Positions 23,573 to 31,039 of a stretch of DNA of 36,524 nucleotides are shown here, one piece after another; the stretch's first letter is position 1; each line of letters begins with the position of its first letter. A program made the translations under genes and the position numbers. The notes under the pieces were generated by a model, which had not been told where the DNA came from, did no database searches, and worked only from the letters and a program-made list of their open reading frames with translations. Origin of the DNA: an uncultured Clostridia bacterium (GTDB lineage: Bacteria; Bacillota; Clostridia; Christensenellales; Pumilibacteraceae); contig CAKQDN010000019.1 of the NCBI GenBank assembly GCA_934229275.1, positions 1 through 36,524 on the forward strand, read 5' to 3'.

Positions 23573-24973
23573 ATGCTTAAAAAGTTTATAGGCGACAAAA
23601 AATTCTATAAAACCGTGCTTGCCGTCGCGCTTCCGATAATGCTTCAGAACGGAATAACCAATTTCGTCAGCCTTCTCGACAACATAATGGTCGGACAGGA
23701 AGGCAAACTGCAGATGTCGGGCGTCGCGATAGTCAACCAACTGATATTTATTTTCAACCTTGCCATATTCGGAGCCGTTTCGGGCGCCGGAATTTTCACC
23801 GCGCAGTTCCACGGAAAAGGCGACGAAGAGGGCGTGCGGCAAACGCTGCGATTCAAATACATAGTGTGCTTTATGATAGCGGTGGTCGCAATCGCCGTTT
23901 TTATGATTTTCGGCGAACAACTCATAGGCTTGTATCTTCGCACCGAAGGCGAAGTAACAGATCCGGATAAAGCGGCGCAAGAACTGAGCGAAACGCTCGG
24001 TTACGGCAAACAATATCTCGCCGTCATGCTGATAGGACTTATTCCGTTCGCGCTGTCGCAGGCACTCAGCGGAACCATGCGCGAAACCGAACGCACCGTC
24101 TCGCCCATGGTTGCCGGACTTATTGCAGTTGCAGTCAACTGCGTCGGAAACTACATTCTCATTTTCGGCAATTTCGGAGCCCCCAAACTGGGCGTTGTCG
24201 GCGCAGCGATCGCGACCGTTGCTTCCCGTTTCGTCGAAGTAATCATCCTCATTGTATACACGAGCGTCAAAAAGTCCGTGTTTCCGGCGTTCAAAGGAGC
24301 GGTTACGCACCTGTTCAGAATCGAAAAAACGCTGTTCGGAAATATAATGAAACGCGGTTTTCCTCTTTTCATCAACGAAACGCTTTGGTCGCTCGGCATG
24401 AGTGGACTTGCAATGTGTTACAGTTGGCGCGGACTCGACGTCGTGTCGGGCTATAACATCGCGAGCACGGTTATCAACGTGTTCAATATAGCGTATATGG
24501 CGCTCGGAAATTCGGTCGGAATAATAGTCGGCAAATACCTCGGCGCCGGAGAATACGAAGAAGCGGTGGACGTGGACAGAAAACTCATTGCCTTCTGCGT
24601 TGCCATAGGTCTTGCCATGGGCATAATACTTTTCTGTACGGCAGGCTTATTCCCGAAAATTTACAACACGGCAGAAGAAGCAAAAACTGTGGCAAAACAG
24701 ATGCTGTGCGTCACGGCTTGCCTGTTCCCCGTGCAGAGTTTCATGCACTCGTGCTATTTCACGCTGCGTTCGGGCGGAAAAACGTTGGTCACGTTCATAT
24801 ACGACAGCGTGTTCGTCTGCCTCGTCAATTTGCCGCTCGCCTTTTGCCTCGTTAAATTCACGTCGCTGCCCATTCTCGTGATTTACGTGGCTTGTCAGTC
24901 GGTCGAAATCGTAAAAGCGGTAATAGGCTATATAATGCTTAAAAAACGCATCTGGATCAATAAAATAGTGTAA
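23573..24973 (+). CDS. MATE-family efflux transporter
   Basis: This is a 466-residue inner-membrane antiporter of the MATE family, which expels cationic drugs or metabolites using sodium or proton gradients. About twelve hydrophobic segments are visible. The N-terminal half has the typical ALPIMLQNGITNFVSLLDNIMVGQ. The second half repeats the pattern after MKRGFPLFINETLWSLG (about residue 260). The sequence is closest in style to the NorM/DinF-like MATE proteins of Clostridia. The ATG has a very strong GGAGGAG site; a longer upstream frame reaches back to 23450 without a ribosome site and across the promoter. It stands alone, with its own promoter and a terminator shared with the convergent AraC-type gene. 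The substrate is unknown. Confidence 0.92.
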   Translation: MLKKFIGDKKFYKTVLAVALPIMLQNGITNFVSLLDNIMVGQEGKLQMSGVAIVNQLIFIFNLAIFGAVSGAGIFTAQFHGKGDEEGVRQTLRFKYIVCFMIAVVAIAVFMIFGEQLIGLYLRTEGEVTDPDKAAQELSETLGYGKQYLAVMLIGLIPFALSQALSGTMRETERTVSPMVAGLIAVAVNCVGNYILIFGNFGAPKLGVVGAAIATVASRFVEVIILIVYTSVKKSVFPAFKGAVTHLFRIEKTLFGNIMKRGFPLFINETLWSLGMSGLAMCYSWRGLDVVSGYNIASTVINVFNIAYMALGNSVGIIVGKYLGAGEYEEAVDVDRKLIAFCVAIGLAMGIILFCTAGLFPKIYNTAEEAKTVAKQMLCVTACLFPVQSFMHSCYFTLRSGGKTLVTFIYDSVFVCLVNLPLAFCLVKFTSLPILVIYVACQSVEIVKAVIGYIMLKKRIWINKIV

Positions 24974-24993
24974 AACGACTTAAAATTCAACAA

Positions 24994-25036
24994 AAAACGT
25001 CGCGGCGAAGAGCATCGTCACGGCGTTTTGTTTTAT
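24994..25036. terminator. Bidirectional terminator between the MATE and AraC-type genes
   Basis: A stem of about 15 bp with one mismatch (24994-25008 with 25015-25029) has A-rich and T-rich flanks, so it can serve both convergent genes. Confidence 0.75.
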
Positions 25037-25059
25037 TCTTAATATGTTTATTTGCGAGG

Positions 25060-25881
25060 CTATTCCGAGCGGTGCATTTTGCGGAATTGGAGCGGAGTCA
25101 CGCCCTCTTGTTTTTTGAATATTCTGCAAAAATAAGCCGCGTCGTCGTAACCGCATGTAAGCGCGATTTCGTCCACTTTGCGGTCGGAGTTGACCAAAAG
25201 ATATTCCGACAGCGCGATTCTCTTGCGGATAACGTATTGAAGCGGAGAAACGCCGTACCTTGCGCTGAACAAATGCGTAAGGTAATACTTGTTGATGTAA
25301 AGATTTTTGCACAGTTCGTCCACCGAATCGATGGAGGTGTAGTTCTCGTCGAGATACTTTTTAACTTCCGTATAAGTTTTTCGGCTTTCGATCGCGCGCG
25401 TCGCGTCCTCGGACAGGCGCAGAATGTTCGCAATGATGATGTTTAACAGTTCTTTATAAACCGCAAAACCCTGCACGGTGCGCTGGTCTTTTTCGGAAAT
25501 GAGTTGATCGAGATAAAACGACAACGCTTCGTAGTGCGATTCGGACGGCAGAACGGCGTATTTTCCGCGGCACAGACAACCGGGTTCGAGTCCCGAGATG
25601 GAAAGATTGGAAATACCGATAAACACGATTGTCGCGACCGGGACTTCCGATATTTTTTCGCTGTGCATGGTGCCGGGATTGTAAATAACCACGTCGCCCT
25701 TTTTGAATCCGACTTCGCCGTCGTCGAAAATAACCGAGCCTTCGCCTTCCTTGACGAACATTATTTCGCAGAAGTCGTGGCAGTGCCGGTGCGACGGGCG
25801 GAGCGTTCCCCAGCGAGGTGAGTGATAACTTATCGACAACAGCAGTTTGGGCTTGTTTTTTTCTTTACCGCCTGTGGGCAT
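25060..25881 (-). CDS. AraC-family transcriptional regulator
   Basis: This is a 273-residue regulator with an N-terminal cupin (HRHCHDFCEIMFVKEGEGSVI, then FKKGDVVIYNPGTMH, about residues 25-75) and a C-terminal double helix-turn-helix. The DNA-binding part includes VDELCKNLYINKYYLTHLFS and VDEIALTCGYDDAAYFCRIF, followed by GVTPLQFRK, all typical of AraC/XylS proteins that sense sugars or related ligands. The His-rich cupin start suggests a metal or ligand site. Its ATG shares one base with the parA stop (TAATG), so it is translated from the parA transcript; GAGGT precedes it. Its target is unknown. The neighbouring MATE gene converges on it and does not share a promoter region with it. Confidence 0.92.
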   Translation of the reverse strand: MPTGGKEKNKPKLLLSISYHSPRWGTLRPSHRHCHDFCEIMFVKEGEGSVIFDDGEVGFKKGDVVIYNPGTMHSEKISEVPVATIVFIGISNLSISGLEPGCLCRGKYAVLPSESHYEALSFYLDQLISEKDQRTVQGFAVYKELLNIIIANILRLSEDATRAIESRKTYTEVKKYLDENYTSIDSVDELCKNLYINKYYLTHLFSARYGVSPLQYVIRKRIALSEYLLVNSDRKVDEIALTCGYDDAAYFCRIFKKQEGVTPLQFRKMHRSE

Positions 25882-26699
25882 TATTGACGACCTCTGTACT
25901 TAAGCGCGGCGAGATCTTTTACGGGAATACCCTTGTCGCCGTTACGCATCAGAAATTCTTCCGCGAGATTTTTATACGCCACCGAGCCCGAGCATTTCGG
26001 GTCGAACAGCATAATGGGGAGTCCGTAACTGGGTGCTTCGCCGAGGCGTACGTTACGCGGAATTTTCGTCGCGAACACCTTGTTTCCGAAAAATTTCGCG
26101 ATTTCGTCGGTTACGTTCTGCACGAGACGGGAGCGCGAGTCATACATGGTGAGCACGACGCCTTCGACCGAGAGCGACTGATTGAGATGACGTTTCGCAA
26201 GTTTAATGGTGTTCATAAGTTGGCTCAGTCCCTCGAGAGCGTAGAATTCGCCCTGAATCGGGATTAAGATGGAATCGGCGAGCGTCAGTGCGTTTACCGT
26301 AAGTAAAGCGAGCGACGGAGGACAGTCGATAATAATATAGTCGTACACGTTTCGAAGGGGAGAGAGTGCCTTTTTAAGCACTTTTTCGCGTTCGGGAACG
26401 GAAACGAGTTCGACTTCCGCACCGGCAAGATCGATGTTGGCAGGAAGAATGTCCAGCCCCTTGACCTTGGTGGGCAGAATGGCGTTTTGCGGACGCACTT
26501 CGCCCGACAGAACGCTGTAAACAGAATATTTGAGAGCATTTTTTTCGATACCCAATCCGCTGCTGCAATTGCCCTGAGGGTCGATGTCCACGGCAAGAAC
26601 GCGCTTGCCCATGATTGCAAGGAATGCTGCAAGGTTTACGCACGTCGTGGTTTTGCCCACGCCGCCTTTCTGGTTTGCGATGGCGATGATTTTAGACAT
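25881..26699 (-). CDS. ParA/Soj-family ATPase
   Basis: This is a 272-residue Walker-type ATPase that in known systems positions chromosomes or plasmids with ParB. The deviant P-loop KGGVGKTTT (residues 11-19) carries the signature lysine, followed by AVDIDPQGN and the Walker B YIIIDCPPSL. The C-terminal GEAPSYGLPIMLFDPKCSGSVAYKNLAEE is typical of chromosomal Soj. The ATG has GAGG upstream and an own promoter. No parB, rsmG or origin-like sequence is near; instead an AraC regulator follows in the same transcript. It is either the chromosomal ParA moved away from parB, or a ParA with another positioning job. Confidence 0.92.
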   Translation of the reverse strand: MSKIIAIANQKGGVGKTTTCVNLAAFLAIMGKRVLAVDIDPQGNCSSGLGIEKNALKYSVYSVLSGEVRPQNAILPTKVKGLDILPANIDLAGAEVELVSVPEREKVLKKALSPLRNVYDYIIIDCPPSLALLTVNALTLADSILIPIQGEFYALEGLSQLMNTIKLAKRHLNQSLSVEGVVLTMYDSRSRLVQNVTDEIAKFFGNKVFATKIPRNVRLGEAPSYGLPIMLFDPKCSGSVAYKNLAEEFLMRNGDKGIPVKDLAALKYRGRQ

Positions 26700-26739
26700 A
26701 AAATTCCTCTTTTGATTGAAAATAAAACTTACCTTAACA

Positions 26740-26768
26740 ATTATATCACGACAGACCGATTTAATCAA
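26740..26768 (-). promoter_or_regulatory. parA promoter
   Basis: On the minus strand TTGATT (26768-26763) and TATAAT (26745-26740) are 17 bp apart, with a start near 26733 and a leader of about 35 nt. Confidence 0.8.
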
Positions 26769-26807
26769 GCAACTTGGGCAAGTTTTTGCAAAAACAAAGA
26801 TAAATGC

Positions 26808-26836
26808 TTGATTATTTGCCGCAAAAATCGTATAAT
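26808..26836 (+). promoter_or_regulatory. ecfA1 promoter, predicting a leaderless mRNA
   Basis: TTGATT (26808-26813) and TATAAT (26831-26836) are 17 bp apart. Standard spacing puts the first transcribed base at about 26843, one base before the ecfA1 ATG. There is no room for a ribosome-binding site. Confidence 0.75.
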
Positions 26837-26843
26837 ATCGGGT

Positions 26844-27662
26844 ATGAACGTAATAGAGTTAAAATCGGTTTCGTACGCGTACGGCGCGTCGAACAACAAA
26901 TATGCGGTGTCCGATCTTTCGCTTACAGTAAAACAAGGCGAATTCGTTGCGATAATCGGGCACAACGGCAGCGGAAAAAGCACGCTCGCGAAACTACTTA
27001 ACGGGCTGCTCGTCCCCACCGAAGGCGAAGTACTCGTAGACGGAATCGACACGCGCGACAACGATAAAATATTCGACGTCCGCAAAACCGTGGGCGTGGT
27101 GTTCCAGAATCCCGACAATCAGATGGTTGCAACCATCATAGAGGACGACATTGCGTTCGGACCGGAAAATCTCGGACTTAAACGCGAAGAGATAGGCGAG
27201 CGCGTCGAGTACGCTCTTAAAAGCGTGGGAATGGAAGAGTACCGCAAGCGCGATCCGTTCAAACTTTCGGGCGGACAGAAACAGCGTATAGCCATTGCCG
27301 GCGTACTTGCGATAAAGCCGCGCGTACTTGTTCTCGACGAATCGACCGCAATGCTCGATCCTCCGAGCCGCGACGAGATAATGAACGTCGTGGAAAAACT
27401 CCGCAAAGAAAACGGAATGACCGTTATAACGATAACTCACTTTATGGAAGAAGCGCGCTGCGCCGACCGCATAATAGTAATGGGTGACGGCAAAAAACTG
27501 CTCGAAGGCACTCCGCGCGAAGTGTTCGACCAAACCGACGTGCTTAAATCCACGGGTCTTATCCCGCCGCTGTACGTCCGCGTGCGCGACGCTTTTAAGG
27601 ACAGCCTTTCACTGCCTGCCGTCGGCGACGAAGAGCAACTTGCGGAGGCGTTATGTCGATAG
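26844..27662 (+). CDS. ecfA1: ECF transporter ATPase EcfA1
   Basis: This is one of the two ATP-binding subunits of the shared energy-coupling-factor module that powers uptake of vitamins and similar compounds by interchangeable S components. The 272-residue protein has Walker A GHNGSGKST (about residues 39-47), Q-loop FQNPDNQM, signature LSGGQKQR, and Walker B VLVLDESTAMLDP with the catalytic Glu. The H-loop is in TITHFMEEA. The ATG is the only sensible start, since the family begins with IELKSVSY-like sequence, yet no ribosome site precedes it. It overlaps ecfA2 by 10 nt. QueT in this window is a likely client. Confidence 0.95.
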   Translation: MNVIELKSVSYAYGASNNKYAVSDLSLTVKQGEFVAIIGHNGSGKSTLAKLLNGLLVPTEGEVLVDGIDTRDNDKIFDVRKTVGVVFQNPDNQMVATIIEDDIAFGPENLGLKREEIGERVEYALKSVGMEEYRKRDPFKLSGGQKQRIAIAGVLAIKPRVLVLDESTAMLDPPSRDEIMNVVEKLRKENGMTVITITHFMEEARCADRIIVMGDGKKLLEGTPREVFDQTDVLKSTGLIPPLYVRVRDAFKDSLSLPAVGDEEQLAEALCR

Positions 27663-28510
27663 AAATCAGCAATTTGTCGTATGTGTACGACCCCAAAGCC
27701 GTGTTCTCGAAACGCGCTCTCGACGACGTGTCGTTTACCGTCGAGGACGGCGACTTTTTCGGAATAATCGGGCATACGGGCAGCGGAAAAAGCACGCTCG
27801 TGACGCATCTCAACGGACTTATTCCCATCCAGAGCGGAAAAATAACGATTGACGGCGTAGACCTAACCAAAAAATACGATAAAAAAGCACTGCGCGCGAA
27901 AGTGGGCATGGTTTTTCAATACCCCGAATATCAACTATTCGCCGACACCGTTCGCGAGGACGTCGCGTTCGGACCCAAAAACCTCGGACTTAGTCAAAGC
28001 GAAATAAACGAGCGCGTCGAAAAGAGCATAACGCTTGTCGGACTTAACTACGACGAAATAAAAGACCGCTCGCCGTTCGAACTTTCGGGCGGTCAGATGC
28101 GAAGAGTGGCTCTCGCCGGCGTTATCGCCATGAATCCCGGCGTTCTCGTGCTGGACGAGCCTACCGCAGGGCTGGATCCGAGCGGAAAAAGAGACATTCT
28201 GCGCCTTATAAATTCGCTTCGCCAAACGGTGAAGATAGTCATAATCATATCTCACAACATGGACGAAGTTGCCGAAAACTGCAACCGCGTTGTCGTTTTA
28301 AGCGAAGGCAAAAACAAAGGCGTGTTCACGACGAAACAACTGTTTTCGGGCGACCAAGCCGAAAAACTGGGCGTCGAACTGCCTTCGGTTACAAAACTGG
28401 CACGCCTTTTGGCGTCAAAAGGCATGAATATCGACCGCGACATTTACAAGGAAAGCGACCTTATTCAAGCAATAGCAAAGGCGAAGGGGGTGCAGCCGTG
28501 CGAGAGATAA
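27653..28510 (+). CDS. ecfA2: ECF transporter ATPase EcfA2
   Basis: This is the second ATP-binding subunit of the ECF module, pairing with EcfA1 beneath EcfT. The 285-residue protein shows Walker A GHTGSGKST (residues 40-48), Q-loop FQYPEYQLF, signature LSGGQMRR, Walker B VLVLDEPTAGLDP and H-loop IISHNMDEVAE. FQYPEYQLF and TVREDVAFGPKNLG are hallmarks that separate EcfA2 from EcfA1. GGAGG stands before the ATG, inside the end of ecfA1. It overlaps the GTG of ecfT by 13 nt, so all three subunits are translationally coupled and should be made in fixed ratio. Confidence 0.95.
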   Translation: MSIEISNLSYVYDPKAVFSKRALDDVSFTVEDGDFFGIIGHTGSGKSTLVTHLNGLIPIQSGKITIDGVDLTKKYDKKALRAKVGMVFQYPEYQLFADTVREDVAFGPKNLGLSQSEINERVEKSITLVGLNYDEIKDRSPFELSGGQMRRVALAGVIAMNPGVLVLDEPTAGLDPSGKRDILRLINSLRQTVKIVIIISHNMDEVAENCNRVVVLSEGKNKGVFTTKQLFSGDQAEKLGVELPSVTKLARLLASKGMNIDRDIYKESDLIQAIAKAKGVQPCER

Positions 28511-29343
28511 CACTCGGACAATACTATCCCGTTTCGTCGCCCATACACCGCCTCGACCCGAGAATAAAACTGCTTATTTCGATGATTTATCTCGTCGGAA
28601 TGTTTTTCGTCAAGCATTTTATCGTGTTCGGAGCCGTCGCGCTGTGCGTTTTCGCCGTAATTCTCGTCTCGCGTGTGCCGCTCCTTAAAGTGCTTAAAAG
28701 CCTTAAAGTGGTGATTTTCCTGCTGCTGTTCACGTTTATCATGACCGCGCTGTTCTATAACGGCGGCGGCGAACTGCTGTGGGCGTTTTGGGTAATCAAA
28801 ATATACAAAGAAGGTCTTATAAACGCGGCTTTTTTAAGCCTGCGCCTTATCCTTATCTTCCTCGGACCTACGATTCTGACGTATACGACTACGCCGGTCG
28901 AACTGACCGACGCGCTCGAAAGTCTTTTAAAACCGCTGTCAATGATGGGCATACCCGTGCATTATCTTGCGATAATCATGCAGATCGCGCTGCGCCTCAT
29001 CCCGTCTTTCATCGAAGAAACCGATAAAATCGTCTCCGCGCAGAAGTCGCGTTGCGCCGATTTCGACAGCGGAAACATTTTCAAGCGAGCCAAAGCCATG
29101 ATTCCGGTAATAATACCGCTTATTATTTCCGCGATAAACCGCGCCGACGACCTTGCCGACGCAATGGATTCGCGCTGCTATCGCGGAGCAAAGGGAAGAA
29201 CGCGCTACAAAAAAATGACCTTGCGTTTTTGCGACGTCATGGTGCTGTTGTTGTCGCTCGCCCTGCTGTTCTGCGTTCTTACGATAAGTTACAACTGGTT
29301 CCCGTGGATTATCGATTTCTCGGCGATAGGGTGGCTCGTATGA
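28498..29343 (+). CDS. ecfT: ECF transporter transmembrane subunit EcfT
   Basis: EcfT is the membrane scaffold that couples EcfA1/A2 to S components. The 281-residue protein has several hydrophobic helices (from about residue 27 on, and near the C-terminus). The two family motifs in the long cytoplasmic helices, each with an Ala/Ser-Arg-x core, appear as QKSRCADFDSGN (about residues 182-193) and DSRCYRGAKGRTRY (about residues 222-235). The start is GTG with GGGGG upstream, inside the end of ecfA2. Its TGA overlaps the truA ATG (ATGA). The order ecfA1-ecfA2-ecfT-truA is the usual Firmicutes arrangement, here separated from the ribosomal protein genes that often surround it. Confidence 0.94.
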   Translation: MREITLGQYYPVSSPIHRLDPRIKLLISMIYLVGMFFVKHFIVFGAVALCVFAVILVSRVPLLKVLKSLKVVIFLLLFTFIMTALFYNGGGELLWAFWVIKIYKEGLINAAFLSLRLILIFLGPTILTYTTTPVELTDALESLLKPLSMMGIPVHYLAIIMQIALRLIPSFIEETDKIVSAQKSRCADFDSGNIFKRAKAMIPVIIPLIISAINRADDLADAMDSRCYRGAKGRTRYKKMTLRFCDVMVLLLSLALLFCVLTISYNWFPWIIDFSAIGWLV

Positions 29344-30104
29344 TCGTCCGCATAACGGTTGACTATATCGGCACGGCGTATCACGGCTGGCAGAAGCAGA
29401 AAAACCTCGACACCGTTCAGGAGCGGCTCGAAACCGCCGTAAAAAGCCTTACCGGCGAGAGCGTTACGGTTCACGGAAGCGGCAGAACGGACGCCGGCGT
29501 GCATGCGCTCGGACAGGTTGCGCACTTTGATCTCGAAAAGCAAAGCCGCTCGTACAACTTCGTCAAGGGACTAAATCATTTCCTGCCGCCCGACATCCGC
29601 GTTATCGACGCGTCCGTGGAGCGAGACGACTTTCACGCCCGTTTTTCGGCGCACAGAAAAACGTACGAATACCTCGTCTACGAAGGTAAAACCGACCGCG
29701 CGATTTATCATGGCCGCGCAATGCGAGTGTGGGCAAACCTCGACGTGGATAAAATGAAACGAGCCGCAAAAATTCTCGAAGGCGAACACGATTTCGCCTC
29801 GTTCATGTCGTCGGGCAGCGAGGTTGAAGGCACAGTTCGCAACCTCTATAAACTCGAAGCCGAAAGGAAGGGCGAACTTATCGTAATCACCGCTACTGCA
29901 AACGGTTTTTTATACAACATGGTACGTCGGCTCGTTTCCGTTCTCATAAAGGCAGGAAAGGGCGAACTGAACGAAAAGGACGTTCTCGCGCTTTTGGAAG
30001 CACGCGACGGCAAAGTCATAAAAGACATCGTGCCTGCCTGCGGACTGTACCTCAAAAGCGTCGAATATCCCGAATATCGTTCGGTCGCAACCCGAGAAGA
30101 TTGA
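29340..30104 (+). CDS. truA: tRNA pseudouridine synthase TruA
   Basis: TruA converts uridines 38-40 of the tRNA anticodon stem to pseudouridine. The 254-residue protein starts with the typical VDYIGTAYHGWQKQ, has the catalytic Asp51 in GSGRTDAGVHALGQVAHF, and carries ADDFHAR-like DFHARFSAHRKTYEYLV and NGFLYNMVRRLV further on. It begins in the ecfT stop codon, so it is the last gene of the ECF operon. No terminator is visible after it; the promoter of the next gene overlaps its stop. A second pseudouridine synthase of the RluA family lies at 14519-15235. Confidence 0.96.
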   Translation: MIVRITVDYIGTAYHGWQKQKNLDTVQERLETAVKSLTGESVTVHGSGRTDAGVHALGQVAHFDLEKQSRSYNFVKGLNHFLPPDIRVIDASVERDDFHARFSAHRKTYEYLVYEGKTDRAIYHGRAMRVWANLDVDKMKRAAKILEGEHDFASFMSSGSEVEGTVRNLYKLEAERKGELIVITATANGFLYNMVRRLVSVLIKAGKGELNEKDVLALLEARDGKVIKDIVPACGLYLKSVEYPEYRSVATRED

Positions 30105-30129
30105 CAAAAACCGAAAAATATAGTATATT
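30101..30129 (+). promoter_or_regulatory. Promoter of the MBL hydrolase-GH43 lipoprotein operon
   Basis: TTGACA (30101-30106, overlapping the truA stop) and TATATT (30124-30129) are 17 bp apart. The start is near 30136; AAGGAG precedes the ATG at 30172. Confidence 0.78.
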
Positions 30130-30171
30130 ATAAATAATAGTGCAGTTTTAATTGCAAACAAGGAGAAAATT

Positions 30172-31023
30172 ATGAAGATTTGTTATTGGGGTACCGCCGC
30201 AGCCGAAGGAGTACCGGCACTTTACTGTTCTTGTCCGAGATGCCTCGAGGCTAAGGAAAAGAAGGGCAAATTCATAAGAACGCGCTCGCAACTGCTGATC
30301 GACGATACGCTGCTCGTCGATTTCAACGCAGATACTTATATGCACTCGCTCAAATACGACTTCGACATGGCAAAACTCAAAGACGTTTTAATAACGCACG
30401 TCCATGAAGACCACTACTATCCGGCAGATCTCGAATTGAGAAAGGCAGGCTTTGCCGCAGTGCTTGAAGTTCCGACGCTGACGCTGCACGGCTCCGCGGA
30501 CCTTAAAGACGACTATCTCTATCATACGCACGGCAGTTATAATCCCGTAGACAGCGGAAGAATCGCCTTCGACGTTCTTGATTGCTACAAGTGGTACGAT
30601 ATTGCCGGTTACCGCGTCGCATCGCTTCCGGCAACGCACGGCACGCACGACCCGAGAGTGTATATCCTTCAAAAGGACGGCAAAACCGCGTTCATTCTCA
30701 ACGATACCGGAGTCATGCGCGACGAGAACTTCGAATGGATCAAAAACGAAGGCGTGAAATTTGACCTCGTTTCCTATGACTGCACCGGCGACACGAGCGA
30801 TACGCTGGTCGCGTGGGGCAAAAACGCAAGTCACATGGGACTGAAAAACATTCTGGCAACGCGCGAAAGACTGCGCGGAAACGGCAACTATAAGCCGGAA
30901 ACTGTCGACGTCGTAACGCATTTTACGCATAACGGTGTCAACAGCGGCTACGAAACCATGAAAGAAATCGCCGGCAAAGAGGGTTTTATCACCTCGTTCG
31001 ACGGCATGGAAATAGAGTTTTAG
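30172..31023 (+). CDS. MBL-fold metallo-hydrolase, PhnP-like
   Basis: This is a 283-residue metallo-beta-lactamase-fold hydrolase. The metal-binding HxHxDH motif is THVHEDHY (His76, His78, Asp80, His81), with further likely ligands His in PATHGTHD and Asp in ILNDTGV. A CSCPRC motif near residues 19-24 resembles the N-terminal segment of PhnP-like phosphodiesterases, which cleave cyclic or 2',3'-type phosphodiesters. No signal peptide is seen, so it is cytoplasmic. It has its own promoter and AAGGAG. The giant GH43 lipoprotein gene starts 16 nt downstream and is probably co-transcribed, although a functional link is not obvious. The substrate is not predictable. Confidence 0.87.
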   Translation: MKICYWGTAAAEGVPALYCSCPRCLEAKEKKGKFIRTRSQLLIDDTLLVDFNADTYMHSLKYDFDMAKLKDVLITHVHEDHYYPADLELRKAGFAAVLEVPTLTLHGSADLKDDYLYHTHGSYNPVDSGRIAFDVLDCYKWYDIAGYRVASLPATHGTHDPRVYILQKDGKTAFILNDTGVMRDENFEWIKNEGVKFDLVSYDCTGDTSDTLVAWGKNASHMGLKNILATRERLRGNGNYKPETVDVVTHFTHNGVNSGYETMKEIAGKEGFITSFDGMEIEF

Positions 31024-31039
31024 TACCAAGGAGCAAACA

